Source: Actinomycetes bacterium (GTDB lineage Bacteria; Actinomycetota; Actinomycetes; S36-B12). From it: DNA of 8,946 nt. Below, piece after piece: positions 1 through 7,424 of the stretch. The notes below the pieces were generated by a model. The model was not told the DNA's origin. It did not search any database and was given only the letters and a program-made list of their open reading frames with translations. Position numbers and translations under genes: made by a program. Position 1 is the stretch's first letter. The number at the start of each line of letters is the position of its first letter. The DNA lies in NCBI GenBank assembly GCA_030425745.1, contig JAUHZW010000077.1, positions 1 through 8,946 of the forward strand. The letters run 5' to 3'.

Positions 1-1
1 C

Positions 2-1315
2 GCCGCCCGGGCCCTTCAGGGCATCGGCGGAGCGATGATCCTGCCCTCATCCCTGTCGGTCATCAATGCCGTGTTCACCGGAAAGTCGCGCGCCGTGGCG
101 TTCGCGGTGTGGGGCGGCACGATCGGCGGCATGGCGGCCCTCGGGCCTCTCGTCGGCGGTTGGCTGACGACGAACGCCTCGTGGCACTGGGCCTTCCTCA
201 TCAACGTGCCGATCGGCATCGTCGTCCTCGTCGGGGTCCTGGTCACCGTTCCGGAGACCAAGGCGGTGGGCGGCCCGAAGGGCATCGACATCCTCGGCAC
301 CCTCCTCATCACGCTGGGCCTCGTGGGCATCGTCTTCGCACTGATCGAGGGGCAGCGCTACGGATGGCTCACCCCGCTCCAGTCCTTCTCGGCTGGCGGC
401 TGGGAGTGGCCGAGTGACTCCGTGTCGATCGTGTTCGTGGCAGCCGTGCTGGGCCTGCTGGCCCTGGTGGTCTTCGTGCTCGTGGAACTGCGCAGGCTGC
501 GGGCCGGCAAGGTCGTCGTGGTCAACCTCCGACTGTTCCGGATCCGCACCTTCGGCGCGGGCAACTTCGTCGCCCTCATCGTCAGCCTCGGCGAGTTCGG
601 ACTGCTCTTCGCCCTGCCCCTGTTCCTGCAGGCCACGCGCGGCTACTCGGCGCTCGAGACCGGCGTCATCCTGCTGGCGCTGGCCGGCGGCTCCTTCGTC
701 GCGTCCGGCCTCGGCGCGCCCCTGTCACAGCGGATGGGTCCGGTACGGGTGCTGCAGATGGGAATGGTCTTCGAAGCCGTCGGCATCATCGCGCTCGGCT
801 TCTTCCTGAGCGTGACCGTGACCGGCTGGGAGATGGCACCCTGGCTGTTCCTCTACGGGCTGGGTGTCGGCTTCGCCACAGCCCAGCTCACCGGCGTCAT
901 CCTGAGCGAGGTGCCCATCGCCGAGTCGGGCCAGGGCAGCGCAGTGCAATCGACGTCCCGTCAGGTCGGCGCGGCGATCGGAACCGCGATCATCGGCGCG
1001 ACGCTGCTGTTCGGCCTCAACGGAGTGGCAGGCCAACTGGAGGACCGCGGAGTTCCGGCCGCCCAGGCCGAGCAGGTGTCCGACGCCATGGCGGCGTCGG
1101 CCGGGCAGGCCCTGCCGGGCTTCGCGGACGCACCGGACGGTGAGGTCCTCGTCGAGGGAGCGTCAGCCGGGTTCGCCGACGCGATCAAGCTAGTGGCCTG
1201 GGTGGCCGGCGGGTTCGTGCTGCTGGGCGCGCTGACCAGTCTGCTGCTGCCCAAGAACGCCGCCCGGGTGGAATCCGAGGGCTACGAGCCCCCGAAGGAG
1301 CACTCGGACACCTAG
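2..1315 (+). CDS. DHA2-type MFS drug/proton antiporter, 5'-truncated
   Basis: This is the C-terminal 437 residues of a major facilitator superfamily exporter; the reading frame is open to the left edge, so the start lies outside the window and the ATG at 35 is internal. The first visible residues (AARALQGIGGAMILPSSLSV) match the helix-4 region of the DHA2 (EmrB/QacA) group. They are followed by the antiporter motif C, visible as GGMAALGPLVGGW (about 125-163), and WAFLINVPIG, which is typical of helix 6. About eleven hydrophobic segments can be counted, which fits the last part of a 14-helix carrier. DHA2 proteins export drugs or other small amphipathic compounds in exchange for protons; the substrate here cannot be inferred. 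The protein ends with a short charged cytoplasmic tail and a TAG at 1313-1315. The next gene begins within 10 bp (or 97 bp if its later start is used). The family call is firm, the substrate open. Confidence 0.93.
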   Translation, partial: AARALQGIGGAMILPSSLSVINAVFTGKSRAVAFAVWGGTIGGMAALGPLVGGWLTTNASWHWAFLINVPIGIVVLVGVLVTVPETKAVGGPKGIDILGTLLITLGLVGIVFALIEGQRYGWLTPLQSFSAGGWEWPSDSVSIVFVAAVLGLLALVVFVLVELRRLRAGKVVVVNLRLFRIRTFGAGNFVALIVSLGEFGLLFALPLFLQATRGYSALETGVILLALAGGSFVASGLGAPLSQRMGPVRVLQMGMVFEAVGIIALGFFLSVTVTGWEMAPWLFLYGLGVGFATAQLTGVILSEVPIAESGQGSAVQSTSRQVGAAIGTAIIGATLLFGLNGVAGQLEDRGVPAAQAEQVSDAMAASAGQALPGFADAPDGEVLVEGASAGFADAIKLVAWVAGGFVLLGALTSLLLPKNAARVESEGYEPPKEHSDT

Positions 1316-1318
1316 GCT
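1313..1318 (+). promoter_or_regulatory. Candidate -10 element (TAGGCT) for a leaderless transcript
   Basis: TAGGCT fits the actinobacterial -10 pattern TANNNT and lies exactly 6 nt before the GTG at 1325, the same spacing as the znuA promoter further right. It overlaps the stop codon of the MFS gene. No convincing -35 hexamer is seen 16-18 bp upstream. If used, transcription would start at or next to the GTG and the message would have no leader. This is inferred from pattern only. Confidence 0.35.
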
Positions 1319-1324
1319 CGTCCC

Positions 1325-2731
1325 GTGAACCCGACACCCGACGGCGATGCTGCGTCAGTTGTGGATGCCGACACGCGCGTGTCGGCATCCACAACTGACC
1401 CAGCATCCGGGGTGGTTCTGGTCATCGGGCAGACCGACGTCGGCCGGCGTGCGTGCGCGCTGCTGCAGGACGCCGGGACCTCGACGATCCATCTGGACGA
1501 TCCCTCGGACGCCGAGCTCCGCGCAGCCCTGCATGCAGGTGTCACGGGTGTCGCCGTCCTGCTCCACGACGACATCCGAGCGCTGCGCTACAGCCTCGTC
1601 ATCGAGCACCTGCGCCCCGGCATCCGACTCTTCGTCGCGCTGTTCGACCGCACGGTGCGCAAGCAGATCGAGGCGACGGTTCCGAACTGTGTGGTCCTCT
1701 CCCCCGCCTCCATCAGCGTGCCGTCGATCGTGGCGGCTGCCATCGCCCCGGACCACGGAGCGATCCGGCGCCGGGGGTCCTCACTCGAGGCCGAGTGGGT
1801 GGCCATCGACGTGCCCTCGGCAGGCGATGATGATCTCGCGGACGTGCACCCTTACAGCACCCCCGGGCGCCTGAGGCTGCGCGGCCTCGTCGGCAGGGTC
1901 CGCGGCCAGTTGCATGCGTACGACTCCGGGTCAGCAGTCCTCCTCGGCGGAGCGTTCGGCCTGCTCCTCATCATCGCCATCGACACCCTGGTCGGGCTCC
2001 AGCACAACTCATTGGTGCGCGCGCTCTACGACGCGACGCGGACCACGGCCACGATCTCTGCCCCGACCCTTGAGGACCATGCCGCCGAACTGGTCTGGGC
2101 GACCATCGCCGCCTTGCTCGTCATGGGCTTCACCGCGGCCTTTGCGGCCGGCATCGTCCACCATCTGCTCTCCGGTCGACATGTGGCGCTGTTCGGGCGC
2201 CGCGTCATCCCGCACGGCGGCCATGTGATCGTCGTCGGCATGGGGCAGGTGGGCATCCGCCTGGCTCAAGAGTTGCGCGCCCTCGGCGTCGCCGTCCTCG
2301 GGATAGAGCGCTTCCCGGATGCGTCGGGGCTCGGCCTCGCCCGCGACCTGAACATCCCCGTCATCATCGGGGACGCGACCTCCCGGCGGGTGCTGAAGCG
2401 GGCCGGGATCAGCAACGCCGTCGCCCTCGTGGCGGCGGGCAGCGAGGAGCGCGACAGCATCGCGGTCGCGCTCTCGGCCACCGCCGTTCAGCCCGGCCTT
2501 CAAGTAGTCCTGCGCGCTGGTGCTGACGACGCGATCGACGAGACGCGATCGCTGTTCCCGATCGGACCGGTCATCGACGTCAACGGACTCACGGCCGCTT
2601 TCGTCGCCCGAGCACTGCTGGGCGCCCAGCCCTACGCCGTGGTTCCGGATGGAGACCGCGTGGTCTGCCTGCTGGACCCGGGGTCAGCGCCGGTGACCCA
2701 GCGCTCCGTCAGCACCCGCTGCACCTGCTGA
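1325..2731 (+). CDS. Two-helix membrane protein with two RCK/TrkA-N-like domains
   Basis: The 468-residue protein has a degenerate Rossmann-like domain (about 30-150, VVLVIGQTDVG), a linker, one hydrophobic helix (about 203-224), a short loop, a second helix (about 256-281), then a well-preserved RCK/TrkA-N domain (about 299-432). The latter has the nucleotide loop GMGQVG at 305-310, the acidic E328 after strand 2, and GDAT at 350-353. RCK domains bind NAD(H) or other nucleotides and gate potassium channels and transporters, so a ligand-gated ion-flux role at the inner membrane is likely. However, the loop between the helices (about 225-255) carries no TVGYG-like filter, so potassium conduction is not supported. 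The GTG at 1325 has no Shine-Dalgarno sequence but has a TANNNT box 6 nt upstream. The GTG at 1412 begins right at the first domain and would make a 439-residue protein, leaving the palindrome outside the gene. The start is unresolved; the domain call is good. Confidence 0.85.
   Translation: MNPTPDGDAASVVDADTRVSASTTDPASGVVLVIGQTDVGRRACALLQDAGTSTIHLDDPSDAELRAALHAGVTGVAVLLHDDIRALRYSLVIEHLRPGIRLFVALFDRTVRKQIEATVPNCVVLSPASISVPSIVAAAIAPDHGAIRRRGSSLEAEWVAIDVPSAGDDDLADVHPYSTPGRLRLRGLVGRVRGQLHAYDSGSAVLLGGAFGLLLIIAIDTLVGLQHNSLVRALYDATRTTATISAPTLEDHAAELVWATIAALLVMGFTAAFAAGIVHHLLSGRHVALFGRRVIPHGGHVIVVGMGQVGIRLAQELRALGVAVLGIERFPDASGLGLARDLNIPVIIGDATSRRVLKRAGISNAVALVAAGSEERDSIAVALSATAVQPGLQVVLRAGADDAIDETRSLFPIGPVIDVNGLTAAFVARALLGAQPYAVVPDGDRVVCLLDPGSAPVTQRSVSTRCTC
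1346..1407. repeat. 62-bp near-perfect palindrome
   Basis: The two 31-base arms are reverse complements with one mismatch (1353 against 1400) and no loop; the centre is between 1376 and 1377. The inner 46 bases (1354-1399) are a perfect palindrome, with core GACACGCGCGTGTC. Pairing stops abruptly outside (1345/1408, 1344/1409 and 1343/1410 do not pair). It lies over codons 8-28 of the RCK gene if that starts at 1325, or between the two genes if it starts at 1412. It could be an operator, a terminator-like hairpin without a T tract, or a member of a dispersed palindromic repeat family. No second copy is seen in this window and no clear target duplication flanks it. Confidence 0.9.
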
Positions 2732-2736
2732 CCTGA

Positions 2737-2744
<8 letters not shown>
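2724..2744. terminator. Small hairpin between convergent genes
   Basis: CCTGCTGA (2724-2731) pairs perfectly with TCAGCAGG (2737-2744) across a 5-nt loop. It spans the stop codons of both the RCK gene and glyS, which face each other with a 5-bp gap. The placement suggests a two-way terminator, though there is no T tract on either strand, as is common in high-GC actinomycetes. Confidence 0.5.
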
Positions 2745-4119
<1,375 letters not shown>

Positions 4120-4131
4120 AGTGCCGTCATC

Positions 4132-4626
4132 CTAGGAGGGCAGGTCCCCCAGCAGCCGCAGTGCCTCCGTCTCGTCGACGGTGTCGAACTCCTCGTAGTG
4201 CCACGCCAGGCTGCGTCGGACCAGGGGCGTGCTCACGGCCACCACGTCGTCATAGCGAAGAGCAAGGTCGGCCAGCGCCTCCCGGGGGCAGACGGGAACA
4301 GCGAGCACGATCCGCTCGGCCCCCGCCTCTCGCAGGGCCTGCGCCGCAGCGCGGGCGGCCGTTCCGGTCTCGACCCCGTCGTCGACGACCACCACGGTGC
4401 GGCCGGCGAGCGCAGCCGAGGCCTCGACCTCGACTCCGTCGTCCGTCCGCGAGGTCGGGAGCGGCACCACGGGCAGGTGCAGGGAGGTGAGCAGTCCGAG
4501 GACGACCGGTACACCGTTGGGCAGGAGCGGGGCGAGAACCGCATCGGGATGACCGGCCACGAGGGCTTCGAGCGGGGTCGCGAGCTGATGGCCCGCGTCG
4601 CGGAGGTTGACGAATTCCTGTGCCAT
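4132..4626 (-). CDS. Short phosphoribosyltransferase-like protein
   Basis: The 164-residue protein has the PRPP-binding signature of type I phosphoribosyltransferases at about 78-91 (VVVVDDGVETGTAA), with the paired acids D82/D83 and the GVETGT loop that holds the 5'-phosphate. Its N-terminus (FVNLRDAGHQLATPLEAL) resembles the start of the COG1926 'predicted phosphoribosyltransferase' group, whose members commonly begin F-x-D-R-x-x-A-G. Those proteins are usually longer; the segment between the N-terminal motif and the PRPP loop is short here, so this is a reduced form. The true substrate is unknown for this group, and a regulatory or non-enzymatic role cannot be excluded. The ATG at 4624-4626 lies 5 bp after the stop of the ABM gene with no clear Shine-Dalgarno sequence, so translation may depend on coupling. 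It precedes glyS by 12 bp. Confidence 0.82.
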   Translation of the reverse strand: MAQEFVNLRDAGHQLATPLEALVAGHPDAVLAPLLPNGVPVVLGLLTSLHLPVVPLPTSRTDDGVEVEASAALAGRTVVVVDDGVETGTAARAAAQALREAGAERIVLAVPVCPREALADLALRYDDVVAVSTPLVRRSLAWHYEEFDTVDETEALRLLGDLPS

Positions 4627-4631
4627 CGCCG

Positions 4632-5054
4632 CTAGGACCGCACCGGGTCGATGTCCGGGCCGGCAGCACTGCCGAGCCCGATCTGATCCGCGTCGGCGGC
4701 GAGGCCGGACGTGTGGGCGATGATCCGATCTCCGTCCCAGCGACGCACGGACTCGAAGACTGACGGCTCATCGATGCAGGTCGACAGCAGCGGCACAGCA
4801 CGCACCTTCACATCGAACGACGACAGCGCCCGTCGGTAGGCGCCGATACCGGCCCACTCGGTGCGCAGGAGGAGGAGGCAGGGGTCGTCCGTCGCCTGCC
4901 CGAGATCAGCCGCACGGCAGCCGGCCTGATCCGTGAGCGCCTCCAGCGCCTCGTCGGCCGCAGTGAGGAACTCCTCGCGCTCACCGGGGGGTACGTGAAA
5001 GCGGCTGATGACGATCAGGTGGTCCGCAGCGGGCACCGGGCTAGGGTGGGACAC
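4632..5054 (-). CDS. ABM-domain (antibiotic biosynthesis monooxygenase-like) protein
   Basis: From the GTG at 5052-5054 the product is 140 residues. Residues about 11-103 look like an ABM / dimeric alpha-beta barrel domain: a first strand DHLIVISRFHV, then PPGEREEFLTAADEALEAL as the helix with the typical small-molecule spacing, CLLLLRTEW as a central strand, and a second helix with YRRALSSFDVKV. Such domains occur in small monooxygenases and haem-degrading enzymes but also in proteins with no known activity; no cofactor ligand can be assigned, so no reaction is claimed. The tail (about 104-140) is extra to the fold. The open frame continues upstream to 5492, but that part lies antisense to the membrane-protein gene at 5101 and has no family features. 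The GTG at 5054 has a TANNNT box 7 nt upstream; GTG at 5036 is an alternative. It is the first gene of the likely operon with the PRTase-like gene and glyS. Confidence 0.78.
   Translation of the reverse strand: MSHPSPVPAADHLIVISRFHVPPGEREEFLTAADEALEALTDQAGCRAADLGQATDDPCLLLLRTEWAGIGAYRRALSSFDVKVRAVPLLSTCIDEPSVFESVRRWDGDRIIAHTSGLAADADQIGLGSAAGPDIDPVRS
5042..5047 (+). promoter_or_regulatory. Candidate -10 element (TAGGGT) for the small membrane protein
   Basis: TAGGGT fits TANNNT and would start transcription near 5054, leaving a leader of roughly 45 nt that carries the AGGGAG ribosome-binding site. It lies just inside the start of the divergent ABM gene, beside small overlapping dyads (GTGGG 5046-5050 with CCCAC 5055-5059). 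No -35 is evident, so support is weak. Confidence 0.25.
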
Positions 5055-5061
5055 CCCACGA

Positions 5062-5067
5062 ACGGTA
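5062..5067 (-). promoter_or_regulatory. Candidate -10 element (TACCGT) for the ABM-PRTase-glyS operon
   Basis: On the minus strand TACCGT lies 7 nt before the GTG at 5054, giving a plausible leaderless start. No good -35 is seen. It is a pattern match only, but the gene must be driven from this 46-bp divergent gap or from within the opposing gene. Confidence 0.35.
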
Positions 5068-5100
5068 GTGCGTCGGGCAGAGGCACGGGCAGGGAGAGAC

Positions 5101-5505
5101 ATGGCGAAGAGCGGCAAGGACTCGTCGAAGAAGAGCGGAACCCCCAAGGGTGTCCGTGGGCCGAGCGGCCCGCAGGGCGGTCGCCCCACGCCACGCCCGA
5201 CGAGCGTCAGCCCCGGGGGGCGCGGCACCTTCGAGCGGATCAGCCTGCCGATCCTGACGAAGCTGCATGCGATGCCCCGCTGGTTGATCGTCGTGCTGCC
5301 GGCCATCTTCCTGTTCGGCGGACTGCTGCTCCGCGACTCGTGGGCATGGCTGGGCGGGATCCTGCTCACTGCGGTCTGGGTGTTCCTGGCCTGGCTGACG
5401 GCACTGTCGTGGCCGGCGCTCACCCCCGGCTCCCGGTTCTTCCGCGCCCTGATCGTCGTCATCTTCGGCGGAATCGTCGTCCTGAAGTTCATGGGCCGGT
5501 TCTGA
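5101..5505 (+). CDS. Small three-helix membrane protein (possibly DUF6703-like)
   Basis: The 134-residue protein starts at the ATG at 5101, preceded by AGGGAG (5091-5096), a good ribosome-binding site. Residues 1-45 are lysine-, glycine-, serine- and proline-rich and likely disordered and cytoplasmic. They are followed by an amphipathic stretch (ISLPILTKLHAMPRW) and three hydrophobic helices at about 62-78, 82-104 and 114-130. The layout, including LSWPALTPG before the last helix, resembles small actinobacterial membrane proteins that I associate with DUF6703, though this is from memory of the pattern. No catalytic or binding residues stand out and no function is proposed. It is divergent from the ABM-PRTase-glyS operon and sits 40 bp before the znuA start, but the znuA promoter in between argues that it is not part of the zinc operon. 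An upstream in-frame ATG at 5008 is not used, in my reading, because it has no ribosome-binding site and overlaps the opposing gene. Confidence 0.8.
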   Translation: MAKSGKDSSKKSGTPKGVRGPSGPQGGRPTPRPTSVSPGGRGTFERISLPILTKLHAMPRWLIVVLPAIFLFGGLLLRDSWAWLGGILLTAVWVFLAWLTALSWPALTPGSRFFRALIVVIFGGIVVLKFMGRF

Positions 5506-5510
5506 CGTAA

Positions 5511-5539
5511 TTGACAGTCATTTTCATTAAGCCTACCCT
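5511..5539 (+). promoter_or_regulatory. Promoter of the znuABC-zur operon
   Basis: A consensus -35 TTGACA (5511-5516) is separated by exactly 17 bp from the -10 TACCCT (5534-5539). The GTG start of znuA at 5546 follows after 6 nt, so the transcript probably begins at or next to the start codon and is leaderless. The -35 and spacer are covered by the Zur-like dyad. Confidence 0.8.
5512..5526 (+). promoter_or_regulatory. Zur box overlapping the znuA promoter
   Basis: The 15-base element TGACAGTCATTTTCA is an imperfect dyad centred at 5519, with TGA and TCA at its ends. The right half (TCATTTTCA) matches the half-site common to actinobacterial Zur boxes (TGAAAATNATTTTCA type). It overlaps the -35 hexamer, where bound Zur would exclude RNA polymerase, and the zur gene is the last gene of the operon it precedes. 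Confidence 0.75.
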
Positions 5540-5545
5540 GATGGG

Positions 5546-6562
5546 GTGCCTCGAACTCACGCCCTGACCATCTCCATCGCTGCCCTGTCCGCTGCCGCGC
5601 TCCTGGCGGCCACCGGATGCTCGTCCGATGCCGGATCCGGGCCCGACACCGCCGACGTGGATTCGGGGAACGGTTCCATCGTGGCCACGACGACGATCCT
5701 GGGCACCGTCACCGCTGACATCGTCGAGTGCGCCGACCCTGAGGCCACCGTCACGACGCTCATGCCGGTGGGCGCCGACCCGCATGACTTCGCCCCCTCC
5801 TCGGCGCAGGTGGCCGAGCTCGTCGGCGCCGACCTCGTCATCGCCAACGGATTGGGACTCGAGGCCGGGCTCGACGATGCCCTCGAGAGTGCTCGCACCG
5901 ACGGGGCGACGGTTCTGGAAGTCGCTGATCTCGTCGATCCCCTGCCCTTCGGCGCGCATGCCGACGATCACGCGGACGAGGCTGACGACGATTCCGCGGA
6001 CCAAGGCGCCGATGACCACGCGGACGATCACGGCAGTGAGGACCCGCACTTCTGGTTCGACATGCAGCGCATGGCCACGGCGGCCGAACTCATCGGGGAG
6101 CAGCTGGCGGAGTCCCGGGACGGCGCCTACGCCGAGTGTGGCGCTCAGGTGGCTGACGAGATCCGCGCCGCCGAGGCCGATGTCCGCACCACCCTCGAGG
6201 CGGTCCCCGCCGATCGCCGAGTGCTCGTCACCGATCATGACGCTCTCGGGTACTTCTCCGACGCCTACGGCTTCGAGATCGCCGGCACCGTCATCCCCGG
6301 CGGCAGCACGCTCGGGGAGCCGAGCAGTGCGGACCTCGCTGCTCTGGTGGCCACGATCCAGGCCGAGGATGTCCCGGCGATCTTCACCAACTCTGCCGAG
6401 CCCTCGACGCTCGCTGATGCGGTGAGCGCCGAGACCGGTCGCGACATCGCCATCGTGCCGCTGTACGTCGGGACACTGGGAGAACCGGGATCGGACGCTG
6501 ACACCTATGTCGGGTTCATGACGGCCAACGCGACGAGCATCGCCACGGCACTGAGCCCCTGA
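5546..6562 (+). CDS. znuA: Zinc ABC transporter substrate-binding lipoprotein
   Basis: The 338-residue protein captures metal, most likely Zn(II), outside the membrane and hands it to the ZnuB channel. A basic N-terminus, hydrophobic helix and lipobox LAATGC place the lipid-anchored cysteine at C25. The cluster A-I (TroA/ZnuA) fold follows: metal ligand H80 in GADPHDF, second H168 in EDPHFW, and third H231 in TDHDALGYF. E285 (NSAEPSTLADAV) is in the usual fourth-ligand neighbourhood. The equivalent of the C-terminal Asp found in manganese-type proteins is not evident near LYVGTLGEPG, which favours zinc. Residues about 138-167 form a His/Asp-rich loop between helices, typical of ZnuA and absent from Mn-binding relatives. 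GTG at 5546 is chosen because it begins the signal peptide and lies 6 nt after the -10 box. It is the first gene of the Zur-controlled operon, with 19 bp before znuB. Confidence 0.93.
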   Translation: MPRTHALTISIAALSAAALLAATGCSSDAGSGPDTADVDSGNGSIVATTTILGTVTADIVECADPEATVTTLMPVGADPHDFAPSSAQVAELVGADLVIANGLGLEAGLDDALESARTDGATVLEVADLVDPLPFGAHADDHADEADDDSADQGADDHADDHGSEDPHFWFDMQRMATAAELIGEQLAESRDGAYAECGAQVADEIRAAEADVRTTLEAVPADRRVLVTDHDALGYFSDAYGFEIAGTVIPGGSTLGEPSSADLAALVATIQAEDVPAIFTNSAEPSTLADAVSAETGRDIAIVPLYVGTLGEPGSDADTYVGFMTANATSIATALSP

Positions 6563-6567
6563 GGTCT

Positions 6568-6573
6568 GGAAGA
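6568..6573 (+). promoter_or_regulatory. Ribosome-binding site of znuB
   Basis: GGAAGA lies 8 nt before the GTG at 6582 and supports that start over the later in-frame ATG codons. Confidence 0.6.
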
Positions 6574-6581
6574 CTCCGCCC

Positions 6582-7424
6582 GTGGAATGGTTCCTCGACC
6601 CCTTCGCCCTGGGGTTCCAGCAGCGCGCCCTCGCCGGCGGGGCCCTGGCAGCGCTCATGACCTCGGTCGTGGGCACATGGCTGGTCCTGCGTGGGATGAG
6701 CTTCTTCGGTGATGCCTTCGTCCACGGCGTCGTCCCGGGCATCGCTGCCGCGATCGTCTTCGACGTCAACCCCATCATCGGTGCAGCGGTCGCGGCCATC
6801 GTCATGGTGCTCGCCATCGAGGTGGTGCACCGCCAGACGGCCCTCAGCGAGGACACATCCATCGGCCTGCTGTTCGTCGGCATGCTCGCCCTCGGCGTCG
6901 TCATCATCTCCCGACTCGACAGCTACAGCGGCAGCCTGACGTCCATCCTGTTCGGTGATGCCCTTGGTGTGACCCCTGCGGATCTGGTGTGGCAGGGCGT
7001 GCTCACGGTCATCGTCGTCACCGTGACCCTCGCTCTCTACCGGCCGCTGCTGGCCCTGAGCTTCAACTCCGAGAAGGCCGAGCTGCTCGGAATGAGGCCC
7101 CGACGGGCGCATGCGGCCCTACTCATCCTGATCGCCGCCGCCGTCATCGGCAGCTACCAGTCGGTGGGAACCCTGCTGGTCTTCGGATTGCTCGTCGGGC
7201 CGCCGGCCACCGCGAGCCTGCTCGCCCGGACCGTCCCGCGCATGATGATCTACGCAGCCGTCATCGGCCTGTTCTCGGTATGGCTCGGTCTGACCCTGAG
7301 CTATCACCTCGGCACTGCGGGGTCGGCCACCATGGCGATCGTCCCGATCGTGCTGTTCTTCCTCGTCCTCGGCATCACGCGGCTGGCGCCGCGACGCGCT
7401 CCAGAGGAGGTGACCCATGCCTGA
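6582..7424 (+). CDS. znuB: Zinc ABC transporter permease
   Basis: The 280-residue integral membrane protein is the channel subunit of the zinc importer and belongs to the ABC-3 (ZnuB/MntB/TroCD) family, whose usual length it matches. It has about eight hydrophobic segments. Family landmarks are LVLRGMSFFGDAFVHGVVPG (35-53), a conserved helix-loop near the start, TSIGLLFVGMLALG (92-105), LTSILFGDALG (119-129), and the coupling-loop region EKAELLGMRPRRAHAALL (164-181) that contacts the ATPase. The late segment QSVGTLLVFGLLVGPPATA (193-211) is also typical. The GTG start is backed by GGAAGA upstream. The gene ends by overlapping the first 8 bp of znuC, a sign of coupled translation. Metal specificity comes from the neighbouring ZnuA and Zur, not from this subunit alone. 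Confidence 0.93.
   Translation: MEWFLDPFALGFQQRALAGGALAALMTSVVGTWLVLRGMSFFGDAFVHGVVPGIAAAIVFDVNPIIGAAVAAIVMVLAIEVVHRQTALSEDTSIGLLFVGMLALGVVIISRLDSYSGSLTSILFGDALGVTPADLVWQGVLTVIVVTVTLALYRPLLALSFNSEKAELLGMRPRRAHAALLILIAAAVIGSYQSVGTLLVFGLLVGPPATASLLARTVPRMMIYAAVIGLFSVWLGLTLSYHLGTAGSATMAIVPIVLFFLVLGITRLAPRRAPEEVTHA
7406..7410 (+). promoter_or_regulatory. Ribosome-binding site of znuC
   Basis: GGAGG within the stretch AGAGGAGGTGA lies 6 nt before the ATG at 7417, inside the end of znuB. It is the strongest ribosome-binding site in the operon, which may help keep the ATPase at adequate levels. Confidence 0.75.

Noticed and set aside
1354..1399. DnaA-box reading of TTGTGGAT/ATCCACAA within the palindrome
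   Set aside because: Only a partial match (TTGTGGATG instead of TTGTGGATAA), paired by the palindrome itself, with no cluster of boxes or AT-rich region nearby, so there is no case for an origin.
1346..1407. Palindrome as a classical rho-independent terminator of the MFS gene
   Set aside because: No T tract follows either arm and a loop is lacking; a terminator role is possible but not supported as the main explanation.
5008..5100. Upstream ATG at 5008 for the small membrane protein
   Set aside because: No ribosome-binding site, overlaps the divergent gene, and the ATG at 5101 has AGGGAG just upstream.
5055..5492. N-terminal extension of the ABM protein up to 5492
   Set aside because: The extension is antisense to the membrane-protein gene, is low in complexity, and would be absent from any ABM domain; GTG 5054 with its -10-like box fits better.
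5489..6907. Long minus-strand reading frame (472 codons) across znuA and znuB
   Set aside because: Shadow of the real genes: arginine/glycine/histidine-rich, no domain pattern, and it spans two genes plus the promoter.
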